Source: Nitrospirota bacterium (GTDB lineage Bacteria; JACPQY01). From it: 59,716 nt of DNA. The first letter of the stretch is position 1, and each line of letters opens with the position of its first letter. Shown here one piece after another: positions 40,286 through 47,752 of the stretch. The translations under genes and the position numbers were made by a program. Where the stretch lies: contig JACPAV010000022.1 in assembly GCA_016180645.1 (NCBI GenBank), positions 1 through 59,716 of the forward strand, written 5' to 3'. The notes under the pieces are model-generated. The model ran no database searches. It was not told the origin of the DNA and worked only from the letters and a program-made list of their open reading frames with translations.

Positions 40286-41494
40286 TTATGCGGCGATTTT
40301 CGCATTGACTTGGGGATCGTAGCAGTCGACCGGGTGAACTCCCGCTCGGGCGATACATTCATTGCAGAATGAGCACGCCTGGATCGGCCTGCCGTCGCGA
40401 ATCTTCTCCGGCAGCGCGGGGTCCGCAATCAGCGCCCGACCCATACTGACCATGTCGCACTCGCCGTTGCCGATCGCCCGCTCCATGGCGTCACCGTGCT
40501 GAAAACCGCCTACGCAGAGGATGGGGACATTCAACTTCTGTTTGAACACGCGGCTGTATTTCAGGTTGAAGCCTTCGTAATACGCGAACATCCGGTTCGC
40601 GAAGGGGACCAGCAGCGGGGCGCCGACCCTGAACAACGCCGGGAGATGCCGTCCCAGTCCTTCACGGACCAGCGAACGCAGCGGCGCCTTGCCGCGGATC
40701 ATGGGCTGACCGGATTGGTAGTGCCCACACGTCACTTCAATCCCATCGACCCCCTCCTCCTGCATGATTCGGGCCACTTCGAGCGACTCCTCCAGCGTGA
40801 AGACCTTCCGGTATGGCAAACAATCCTCGGCGTTCAGCTTGAGGATGAGCGCGAAGCCCGGGCCGGCGCGCTTCCGCGTTTCCCGGCACGTTTCGAGAAG
40901 AAGCCTCATCCTGTTTTCCAGACTGCCTCCGTACTCGTCCGTGCGGCGATTCGTATACGGGGAGAGGAACTGCGAAATCAGATAGCCGTGCCCCGCGTGG
41001 ATCTGAACGCCGTCAAAACCCGCCTCTCGCGCCCGTCGGGCGCCCTCGGCAAAATCCGCCACGATGCCCCGGATCTCATCGGTCCGCAGCGGGCGCGGTT
41101 TCGTGCGCATGAGCAACTCGCGGACGTCGCTTGCGGACACGGCCTCCTTGAGACCGACCGCGCTGGGAAACACCTGCCTTCCGCAGTGATTGACCTGCAT
41201 GAGGGAGCGGACGTCGTGTTTCCGGAGCAAATCGGTGAATCGACGCCAGCCCGGAATGCGCTCATCGCGGTCGATTCCGCCCTGTTTCGGCGTGGATTGC
41301 CCTTCCCGGCCGGCATAGACGTTCCCCGTAATAATCAGCCCCACGCCCCCTTTTACGAGCGGCTCATACCACTCCAGATAGGAATCGGTCACCTCCCCGG
41401 CGTCGGATGCCCTCGTCTCGGAGGTGGCCGTCTTCGCGACCCGGTTCTTGACTCGCATCGGCCCGATCGATACCGGCTCAAACAATTTCGACAT
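40286..41494 (-). CDS. NADH:flavin oxidoreductase (Old Yellow Enzyme family) with terminal Cys cluster
   Basis: 402 aa. FMN TIM-barrel of the OYE/2,4-dienoyl-CoA reductase type: LFEPVSIGPMRVKNRV start, FDGVQIHAGHGYLISQFLSPYTNRRTDEYGG (catalytic His region), VDGIEVTCGHYQS and DMVSMGRALIADP. The C-terminus CSFCNECIARAGVHPVDC keeps a four-cysteine cluster as in the Fe-S-containing dienoyl-CoA reductases, yet the protein ends within 15 residues. The additional FAD/NADH domain of the full-length enzyme is missing. It probably reduces an activated C=C. ATG 41494 lies 4 nt after the propeller gene stop. Confidence 0.85.
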   Translation of the reverse strand: MSKLFEPVSIGPMRVKNRVAKTATSETRASDAGEVTDSYLEWYEPLVKGGVGLIITGNVYAGREGQSTPKQGGIDRDERIPGWRRFTDLLRKHDVRSLMQVNHCGRQVFPSAVGLKEAVSASDVRELLMRTKPRPLRTDEIRGIVADFAEGARRAREAGFDGVQIHAGHGYLISQFLSPYTNRRTDEYGGSLENRMRLLLETCRETRKRAGPGFALILKLNAEDCLPYRKVFTLEESLEVARIMQEEGVDGIEVTCGHYQSGQPMIRGKAPLRSLVREGLGRHLPALFRVGAPLLVPFANRMFAYYEGFNLKYSRVFKQKLNVPILCVGGFQHGDAMERAIGNGECDMVSMGRALIADPALPEKIRDGRPIQACSFCNECIARAGVHPVDCYDPQVNAKIAA

Positions 41495-41498
41495 GCCG

Positions 41499-42566
41499 CT
41501 ACACCTCCATCTCCCAGAGCAGACAATCGCGCTTCGGCCACGGCGGCCTCGCGACGTCGAACGGGTAGAACTCCCCGCCAATGATCTTCCCACCCGCGCA
41601 AGCCAGATCATGGAGGTGGTGGCAGTCCACACCGTTCGCCGAGATCCGGCCCAGCACATCAACTTTCGCCGAGGCCGGATCGATGCGGACAAGATCGACT
41701 TTCCCCACGCCCGTGGCCGCGTACACTTCCCCCTTTGCCCCAACGCACAGACCGCTCGCCCGCGTCGAGGCATGCCCGGACGGCAGCAACCGCAATGTTC
41801 GCCGTTCGAGATCCACCACGAACAGCCGCGCGCGGTTTCTCGTCCCACCCACCAGGTAATGCGGCGGAGCGAAAACCAAGCCGTCGATCCCGGGAGCCGC
41901 GCTCTCTCCGACGAAGCCGTCTTCCAAGGAGCCAAGACGCTCCGACCGACCCGACGAATCCATCAGGAATGCGTCGCCTCTCGTATCGGATAGGAGAACA
42001 TCGCCCTGCGGCCCCGCGCACGCCTGGTGGACGAAGCCCTTCAAAGATGGAATCGACCCCGCGCTCCGCCCCTGATCATCGATGAACAGAATCCCATCCG
42101 GCGAGAGGCGGACGAATCGTTTTCTCGGGGCATCCCACGAGAGATCAATTTGCAGAAAAGGGTACTTGCCGACCAGTTCCCACTGGCCCGCGGCATCGCG
42201 CTTGATCAGGCAGGCCGACATGAAACGTCGACCGAACCATCTCGCCGATGCGAAGAGGGTGAGGAAGGAACGAGTGGAAAATGGGCCACGGTGCGCACGA
42301 GCCATGTACAGACCCCCACCCATCATCCTCGTCGCCGCCACGTAGGTCTCCCCATCCGGCGTTTCCACGATGGATCGGTGAATGTAAATGGCGCCTTTTA
42401 GAAGGCCGCCGGCGGCGTCGTGTTCGAATGATCCAGAGTTGGGATCGAACCGCCAAAGATGTCGAGGTGTATTGGAGAGGGAAACCCAAACGTGGCCGGA
42501 TTTCGAGGCGGCCACGCCGCCGATCATCGCCCGCTTCTCAGGGAGGGGATGCGCTTTGACCTTCAC
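41499..42566 (-). CDS. SMP-30-like beta-propeller protein, cytoplasmic
   Basis: 355 aa without a signal peptide. Repeated propeller blocks: VAASKSGHVWVSLSNTPRHLWRFD, LSPDGILFIDDQGR, CAGPQGDVLLSD, LCVGAKGEVYAATGVGKVDLVRID and LACAGGKIIGGEFYPFD. It resembles the SMP-30/gluconolactonase-like or NHL propellers; metal ligands cannot be assigned. GTG start at 42566 overlaps the thioesterase stop (GTGA). It stands between a thioesterase and an OYE-family reductase, so it may act in the same catabolic sequence. Confidence 0.7.
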   Translation of the reverse strand: MKVKAHPLPEKRAMIGGVAASKSGHVWVSLSNTPRHLWRFDPNSGSFEHDAAGGLLKGAIYIHRSIVETPDGETYVAATRMMGGGLYMARAHRGPFSTRSFLTLFASARWFGRRFMSACLIKRDAAGQWELVGKYPFLQIDLSWDAPRKRFVRLSPDGILFIDDQGRSAGSIPSLKGFVHQACAGPQGDVLLSDTRGDAFLMDSSGRSERLGSLEDGFVGESAAPGIDGLVFAPPHYLVGGTRNRARLFVVDLERRTLRLLPSGHASTRASGLCVGAKGEVYAATGVGKVDLVRIDPASAKVDVLGRISANGVDCHHLHDLACAGGKIIGGEFYPFDVARPPWPKRDCLLWEMEV

Positions 42567-43033
42567 GACCTTTTCCCCTCACCTTCCTTCTTCGGCATGA
42601 CCACTTTGTAGGAGAGCGATCCGTCCGCAACGAGTTTCCCGTCCGGCGTTCGAACCTCGACATACAGAAAAATGATGCTGCGGCCTCGTCGCCGCACCTC
42701 CGCCTCGGCGATGCAGTCCTGCCGGATCACGGCGTCCATGAAATGCGTATGGAGATCGATGGTGAGCAGCCGCTCCGGCGGTTCGGGCAGTCCCGAGATG
42801 ATGGCCATGACGACCACCGTGTCGATCAGGCTGACGATCGCTCCCCCGTGCATGATGCCCGCCGGCTGATTCAGTTCCGGACGATAAGGGAGCCGCATTC
42901 GCGCATAGTCGCGCCGCACCTCCTCCGTCTTGAGGCCGAGAAACGCCGGGAACGGGGCCAACCCCATTCGTTCCTTGATCACCGCCTCTACCTCAGAGGG
43001 CAGAGCTTCGTGTTCGGCTGCGCTAATCCGCAT
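42563..43033 (-). CDS. PaaI-family hotdog thioesterase
   Basis: 156 aa. The hotdog core is PAGIMHGGAIVSLIDTVVVMAI (catalytic Asn/Gly-Gly-Asp region of the PaaI type), followed by LLTIDLHTHFMDAV and AEVRRRGRSIIFLYVEVRTPDGKLVADGS. It likely hydrolyses an aryl- or acyl-CoA. Its start ATG 43033 is covered by the end of a 30-aa ORF, with an AAGGAG site inside that ORF. This adds to the picture of a TetR-controlled acyl-CoA operon. Confidence 0.88.
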   Translation of the reverse strand: MRISAAEHEALPSEVEAVIKERMGLAPFPAFLGLKTEEVRRDYARMRLPYRPELNQPAGIMHGGAIVSLIDTVVVMAIISGLPEPPERLLTIDLHTHFMDAVIRQDCIAEAEVRRRGRSIIFLYVEVRTPDGKLVADGSLSYKVVMPKKEGEGKRS

Positions 43034-43115
43034 GCTTCGACTCCTTCTTCCGACCTGCCCCCGCCGCTCCTCTGAGCACGTTGTAGACGCCCTGCCCGGT
43101 GTAGTGTGGGTTCAT
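43023..43115 (-). CDS. Thirty-residue ORF coupled to the TetR gene
   Basis: Encodes 30 residues, MNPHYTGQGVYNVLRGAAGA then GRKKESKHAD, ending TAG. Its ATG overlaps the TetR stop by 4 nt (ATGA) and its end overlaps the thioesterase start by 11 nt. This placement mimics a real gene. It may be a leader or translational coupler, or the remnant of a longer protein. Unsupported beyond position. Confidence 0.35.
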   Translation of the reverse strand: MNPHYTGQGVYNVLRGAAGAGRKKESKHAD

Positions 43116-43714
43116 GCCGCCACTCCTTCGAACATCAGCGGGATGACGGCCCGCATCCATTCCTGCGCCGCGCGCGGTCGGTCCGCCGAAACCGCAATGC
43201 GCCTCACGGCCTCGAAGATGATGGCGTTCAGCGCCAGCGCCGTCGTCTTCGTATCAAGGCCGGACTTCAAGAACCCCTTCTCCTTCCCGTTCCGCAAATA
43301 CCGCTCCGTGAATTCGCCGAAGAGGTCCATCGCGTTCTGAATTTTCCGGTTCAGCGACTCATCGATTCCCAGCGCCTCATAGAAGATCAGTTTGGACAGA
43401 TAAGGATCCTCCATGAAAAGCGTAAACAGCTTGCCCCCAAGGCGTTCGACCTGGGCGCGGTACTCCGACACCGTGTTTGTAGCCGACGGATCTTCGCTCG
43501 CCACCACTTTCGCAATTCTTTGAATGACCTCTTCGATGACGTGATTGAAAATATCGAGCTTGTTCCGGAAGTAACGGTAGAACGTGCCGTGCCCCATTCG
43601 CAGTTTCGACGCGATGGTCGCGATGTTCGCCGCGTGATAGCCCTTCTCCGCGAAAATCTTTTCCGCCGCCGAGAGGATCTGAGTCCTTCTTTTATCCACT
43701 ATTTCATTTCTCAT
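43112..43714 (-). CDS. TetR-family transcription regulator
   Basis: 200 aa. Canonical TetR HTH: RRTQILSAAEKIFAEKGYHAANIATIASKLRMGHGTFYRYFRNKLDIFNHVIEEV. The helical C-terminal domain binds a ligand and is probably lipophilic or acyl-CoA-type. It leads the minus-strand run thioesterase - propeller - OYE reductase - membrane protein. A consensus promoter and an overlapping dyad lie directly upstream, which is typical of autoregulation. Confidence 0.92.
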   Translation of the reverse strand: MRNEIVDKRRTQILSAAEKIFAEKGYHAANIATIASKLRMGHGTFYRYFRNKLDIFNHVIEEVIQRIAKVVASEDPSATNTVSEYRAQVERLGGKLFTLFMEDPYLSKLIFYEALGIDESLNRKIQNAMDLFGEFTERYLRNGKEKGFLKSGLDTKTTALALNAIIFEAVRRIAVSADRPRAAQEWMRAVIPLMFEGVAA

Positions 43715-43732
43715 AATAGTACCTTACACGAT

Positions 43733-43771
43733 AATGATACGTCATTCTACACATAGACAGGTTGCTGTCAA
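43733..43771 (-). promoter_or_regulatory. Sigma-70 promoter and overlapping operator for the TetR gene
   Basis: On the minus strand, TTGACA (43771-43766), 16-nt spacer, then TAGAAT (43749-43744), close to the consensus. The dyad AATGA-TACG-TCATT (43733-43746) overlaps the -10 box, where a TetR repressor would block RNA polymerase. Confidence 0.6.
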
Positions 43772-43833
43772 GCAGAATGTTTCAGGACCGCGCCTCAGTT
43801 GACACCATACACCGAACATAATACCCTCACACC

Positions 43834-44046
43834 ATGGCAGGGAGGGCACCCACCAAGGCGAAGCCTGCCGGAAAACCGGCGGAGGCCCCGCTCAAGTCCT
43901 TCACCACCACCTACCGCGCCCCACGTCCATCCAAAAAGAAAGAAGCGGAGTCAAAGATCCCCCGCTTCTGGCCCGTCCTCGCCTACCTCGGCTCCGCCGT
44001 CATTTTTCTTTCGGTCTACGCCAAGACACTCTCGAAGATTCGCTAG
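43834..44046 (+). CDS. Small C-tail-anchored membrane protein
   Basis: 70 aa: a basic Pro/Lys/Ala-rich N-terminal half (MAGRAPTKAKPAGKPAEAP) and a single C-terminal membrane helix (FWPVLAYLGSAVIFLSVYA). Found next to no partner. A TTGACA lies about 30 nt upstream (43799-43804). No family recognised. Confidence 0.5.
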   Translation: MAGRAPTKAKPAGKPAEAPLKSFTTTYRAPRPSKKKEAESKIPRFWPVLAYLGSAVIFLSVYAKTLSKIR

Positions 44047-44115
44047 ACCAGCCTTCGCACCCTCCACAGGTGGCAGATCGTTTACTTCCCGCCCGAAGCG
44101 ATCTACACTCACAAC

Positions 44116-44511
44116 GTGGGAAAACCTATCCGGGAAGTTGTCATCAGTACCCCTGATCGCAAGAAGAGGTCGGTTCCCGCACTGTTCGATTCAGGCGCCT
44201 TCCACACGATCCTGCGTTCGGATTGCCTGCCCTCGCCCGAGGCGCTCATCCGCTACCGCCCGGCTCGCAAGCTGGGCACAGCTCGGAAAGGCGCACGGGT
44301 CACCATCCTCGGCACCACTTATCTCGTGATTCAGATCGGCGACAAAATGATCGAAACAAGCGCCCTAGTTTCACCGGACCTCAGTCGCGAAATGGTCATC
44401 GGAGCCGAAGCGATGCAGGCGTGGGATATTTCCATCCGAAACTCGAACGGCAAGAGATCCATTTTCGTCCGCCACGACATGCGCGACCCGGACATCACCG
44501 AAGTCGCGTAG
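44116..44511 (+). CDS. Retropepsin-like aspartic protease-fold protein
   Basis: 131 aa from GTG 44116. The active-site loop ALFDSGAFHTIL has Asp25-Ser26-Gly27, the DSG form of the retroviral-type DT/SG motif. The following strand GTTYLVIQIGDKMIETSALVS and the hydrophobic VIGAEAMQAWDI (the Ile-Gly flap-distal motif) fit the same fold. Bacterial members of this single-domain clan (gag-like aspartyl proteases) would act as homodimers. Substrate unknown. A second such protein is encoded at 56456. Confidence 0.7.
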   Translation: MGKPIREVVISTPDRKKRSVPALFDSGAFHTILRSDCLPSPEALIRYRPARKLGTARKGARVTILGTTYLVIQIGDKMIETSALVSPDLSREMVIGAEAMQAWDISIRNSNGKRSIFVRHDMRDPDITEVA

Positions 44512-44523
44512 CCCCCGCCTCGA

Positions 44524-46296
44524 TCAATAGCACTTCCTCCAATCGTCGCCTTTCGAGGCCCACGAGGGGCCCGGGTCGAGAAAGCATACGGACATTCGAC
44601 CCAGGCTGTGCATTATGGGTCTGAATTTGAACGCCCACCGTTCTCCGGCCTGCCATGGCTGGTAATTGCCGTTGGCCATCATGACTCGACCCTTTTCATC
44701 TACCGCGATCGAAGCCACACTCGAACTCGCGAAGTCATCCGGCTCGATGTAGCCCACGGCAACATCATCTCCTGAATCCACGGAAGTGCCCTTGTGGTCC
44801 AGGTAAACGAGGACTCCGACTCTATTCTCGTTCCCATCCAGGACTTCGCCGCCATAAGAACCTGTGCCGATCAGCAGTTCGTGATCGGACAACACCTGGA
44901 TTGCGGTGATCCAATCCGACACGTCTTTCCTCCCCGGAAAATACGAGGAGGGACGGATGTGGGACCATCGGTCGTCCTCGCTGACAAAAGGCGTGCCCGC
45001 CGGATCGAGCACAAAGATTCCGACGTCCGACCCCACCCACACGACTCCCTTGGAATCCACGGAAATGCGCGTGAGCAGATCCGTGCTGAGCAGTGAATTT
45101 CCCGGGTTGAACGAATAGGATTCCTCGACCCTCAAACCGCCGGTCGACGACCGCCCGAGCCTCAGCGCGGCGAACCCATCCACTCCACCCGCCGGATCCT
45201 TCTTCTCGTCTGTCGAGGCGACCCAAACCGTGCCGTCCGGCCCGACATCGGCATCGACCACATCCGGATCGCTGGGGTGTTCAACGTGCGAGGACCTGTC
45301 TTCTGCCGTCACCGCCGGATCGCCGTATTCAAGGAGGGTCGCCCCCTGCTGAAAACCGCCGATCAGCATGGCTCCGGGCGCGTAGGGACGGATGGACGCA
45401 ATCGGCAAGACGATATTGCCACCCCTCAGGAGCTTCCTACCGGCAGCGTCGATCGCCGCGTAGCCCTGAGCCAGAGTCCCGACCCACACGGAATCCTGCT
45501 CCCCGGCGGTAAGCACCGTAACGGACTCTCCCAGCGAGACTTCCGAGAACAACCCCCCGCCGCTGCTCGCCATCAGATCCCTCAGTGAAAACTCTTTTCG
45601 CGTCCCCCAATCGAGCTGTCCGAATTCCGGCATGGGCACACGCGCAACCCCGCGCGTCGCCGTTCCCATCCAAACGTCGCTCTTGGAACCAAAGATCGCG
45701 GCCGTCACGGGGAAATAGGTGCCTACCTTGATATCCAGCGGAAAAACCGCATCAGACGCCTGTTCCCGGAACTCCAATCGCAGGAGGTGTGCTCCCGTCG
45801 GAAACCGGTCGCCATTCACATCCATGCCGAGAAACATCACCGTTCGCACCCCGGCCTTAGCCCGGTCCGGACGAATCCATACGCGCATGTCCAGCCCGGA
45901 TAGCCCCACCGATTCCTCTCCCGCGGACACCGCCCAGCCGTCCTCAATCGGAACGGGACTGAACGGCAACTCGCGACCGTCAAGGAACATCCCGACCGAT
46001 TCCACTCCGCTGGGCCAAATCGCGAGGTCCACTCCCGTTCTCCTCCACATGGGAAACCCGATCTCATTGGGACATGACACGCACCAATGCAGATCGGGAG
46101 TCCGGACGCCCACAAAGAGACCCGCCTCATCGATCCGGCTTGATTCTCGTTCTCCACCGCTGACGTAGAAGGGTTCCGCCGACGGCTCCGTTGAGGCGCG
46201 GTTCGAGCAAGACCCTTGCAACAGCAGAGTAAGCGCGACCGCTGAATGCACCCAGACTCCGCGCTGCCGTTGACCACCTCTCCCCACGCCGGCCAC
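44524..46296 (-). CDS. Propeller-repeat lipoprotein
   Basis: 590 aa. The signal peptide ends LLLQGSC followed by SNRAS, a plausible lipobox. Residues from about 230 onward repeat VWMGTATRGVARVP, VWVGTLAQGYAAID, VWVASTDEKKDP, VWVGSDVGIFVLD and LLIGTGSYGGEVLD, like the two-component-regulator propeller (Reg_prop) blade. A Cys pair sits at WCVSCPN. GTG start at 46296. Divergent from selA with a 56-nt gap. No enzyme motif was seen. Confidence 0.7.
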   Translation of the reverse strand: MAGVGRGGQRQRGVWVHSAVALTLLLQGSCSNRASTEPSAEPFYVSGGERESSRIDEAGLFVGVRTPDLHWCVSCPNEIGFPMWRRTGVDLAIWPSGVESVGMFLDGRELPFSPVPIEDGWAVSAGEESVGLSGLDMRVWIRPDRAKAGVRTVMFLGMDVNGDRFPTGAHLLRLEFREQASDAVFPLDIKVGTYFPVTAAIFGSKSDVWMGTATRGVARVPMPEFGQLDWGTRKEFSLRDLMASSGGGLFSEVSLGESVTVLTAGEQDSVWVGTLAQGYAAIDAAGRKLLRGGNIVLPIASIRPYAPGAMLIGGFQQGATLLEYGDPAVTAEDRSSHVEHPSDPDVVDADVGPDGTVWVASTDEKKDPAGGVDGFAALRLGRSSTGGLRVEESYSFNPGNSLLSTDLLTRISVDSKGVVWVGSDVGIFVLDPAGTPFVSEDDRWSHIRPSSYFPGRKDVSDWITAIQVLSDHELLIGTGSYGGEVLDGNENRVGVLVYLDHKGTSVDSGDDVAVGYIEPDDFASSSVASIAVDEKGRVMMANGNYQPWQAGERWAFKFRPIMHSLGRMSVCFLDPGPSWASKGDDWRKCY

Positions 46297-46352
46297 TCTA
46301 CCATGCGAATGCCCTGCGTGACAGGGAACTGCGTATCGGCGATAATCGATCC

Positions 46353-47738
46353 ATGACGCGAGCCGAAGAGAATCCTCTCAGGACCCTTCCGCAGGTTGAG
46401 ACGCTAGCCAATGAAGTGCTGGAGTCCTACCCGGCGCTGCTGAAGAGCGTGGCCGTGGATGTGGCCCGTGAGGTGATCGAAGACGCGCGCACACAACTCC
46501 GAAAGGGGCGCAACGGGCTGACGGAAGGCGTATTGCTCCGTCGAGCCGGGGACCACGTTCGCAATCTTCTCTCCGGCGGGCTCCGGCCCGTGATCAACGC
46601 CACCGGAATCATCATTCATACGAATTTGGGCCGGGCGCCGCTTTCTGCAGAAGCCGTCCAGGAGGTCGTGCAGACCGCCGGGAGTTACTCGAACCTGGAA
46701 TTCGATCTCACGCGCGGTGAACGCGGGGAACGCATCAACGCGGTCCGCTCTCTACTGCATGCCGTGTGCGGAGGCGAGGATTCGCTTGTCGTCAACAACA
46801 ATGCGGCGGCCGTCCTCCTCGTTCTCGCAGCGCTGGCCAAAGGAAAAGAAGTCGTCGTCTCGCGCGGCGAACTCGTCGAGATCGGTGGCTCCTTCAGAGT
46901 TCCGGAAGTCATGGAGCAAAGCGGGGCAATCCTTCGTGAGGTCGGCACAACCAACAAGACCCGATTGAAAGACTACGAACAAGCAATCTCCCCGGCTACG
47001 GCCCTCATGATGAAAGCCCACCGGAGCAATTTTCAGGTGGTCGGCTTCACGGAGGAGACTTCGCTTGAGGAACTGGTCGAGCTGGGCCGCAAGAAGAATG
47101 TTCCGGTCTACATGGACCTCGGGAGTGGTGCAGTCCAGCCCTTCACCTTTCCGGGCGTCTCCCGGCGGGAACCGCTGGTCCGTGAGATCGTTTCACAGGG
47201 CACGGATCTCGTGAGCTTCAGCGGCGACAAGATGCTAGGCGGCCCCCAAGCCGGCATCATCATCGGCACGTCCAAGCTGATCCAACAAATCGCTCACCAC
47301 CCGCTGTACCGAGCGCTCCGACCCGACAAAATGACCCTCGCCGCATTGGCCGGCACCCTCCGGCTCTGCCTCACGGGCGGGGAGGCCGCATCCCAAATTC
47401 CTGTCACCGCCATGTTGAACGCTCCTTTGGACGAGCTCCGCCGTCACGCCGAGCAGGTCCGACGAACGGTTCTCAAATCGCGGAAAGACTTGGACTTGGA
47501 AATCGTCGAAGACACTTCCTATGCCGGCGGGGGCGCCCTCCCGATGGAGGCTCTCCCGACCCTTGCCTTGCACCTCAAGCACCCCTCGCTCTCGCCCAAT
47601 TCAATCTCCGATGCACTTCGGATATCCGATCCCCCCGTGATCGGCCGGATCTCGGATAACCGCTTTCTCCTCGACCTCCGGACCGTGTTCCCACGGGAGA
47701 TTCCCGATCTCGCGCGGGCAATCATCGCGCTTTCGTAG
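46353..47738 (+). CDS. selA: L-seryl-tRNA(Sec) selenium transferase
   Basis: 461 aa, full length for the family. PLP-dependent fold-type I enzyme that converts Ser-tRNA(Sec) to Sec-tRNA(Sec) with selenophosphate. Motifs: VINATGIIIHTNLGRAPLS near residue 80, NNNAAAVLLVLAALA, VVVSRGELVEIGGSFRVPEVM, TNKTRLKDYEQAI, and the PLP lysine Lys293 in SFSGDKMLGGPQAG. SelB, SelD and a canonical selC are not in the window, but a selC-like tRNA-Cys is encoded 22 kb away. glyQS follows by 14 nt, so the two tRNA-related genes may be co-transcribed. Confidence 0.96.
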   Translation: MTRAEENPLRTLPQVETLANEVLESYPALLKSVAVDVAREVIEDARTQLRKGRNGLTEGVLLRRAGDHVRNLLSGGLRPVINATGIIIHTNLGRAPLSAEAVQEVVQTAGSYSNLEFDLTRGERGERINAVRSLLHAVCGGEDSLVVNNNAAAVLLVLAALAKGKEVVVSRGELVEIGGSFRVPEVMEQSGAILREVGTTNKTRLKDYEQAISPATALMMKAHRSNFQVVGFTEETSLEELVELGRKKNVPVYMDLGSGAVQPFTFPGVSRREPLVREIVSQGTDLVSFSGDKMLGGPQAGIIIGTSKLIQQIAHHPLYRALRPDKMTLAALAGTLRLCLTGGEAASQIPVTAMLNAPLDELRRHAEQVRRTVLKSRKDLDLEIVEDTSYAGGGALPMEALPTLALHLKHPSLSPNSISDALRISDPPVIGRISDNRFLLDLRTVFPREIPDLARAIIALS

Positions 47739-47752
47739 TAGCATCCCTCCCC

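Noticed and set aside
38655-40322. A 555-codon plus-strand open frame across the epimerase and membrane-protein genes
   Set aside because: Antisense to two well-supported minus-strand genes; composition is that of a GC-rich shadow frame (Arg/His/Pro-rich).
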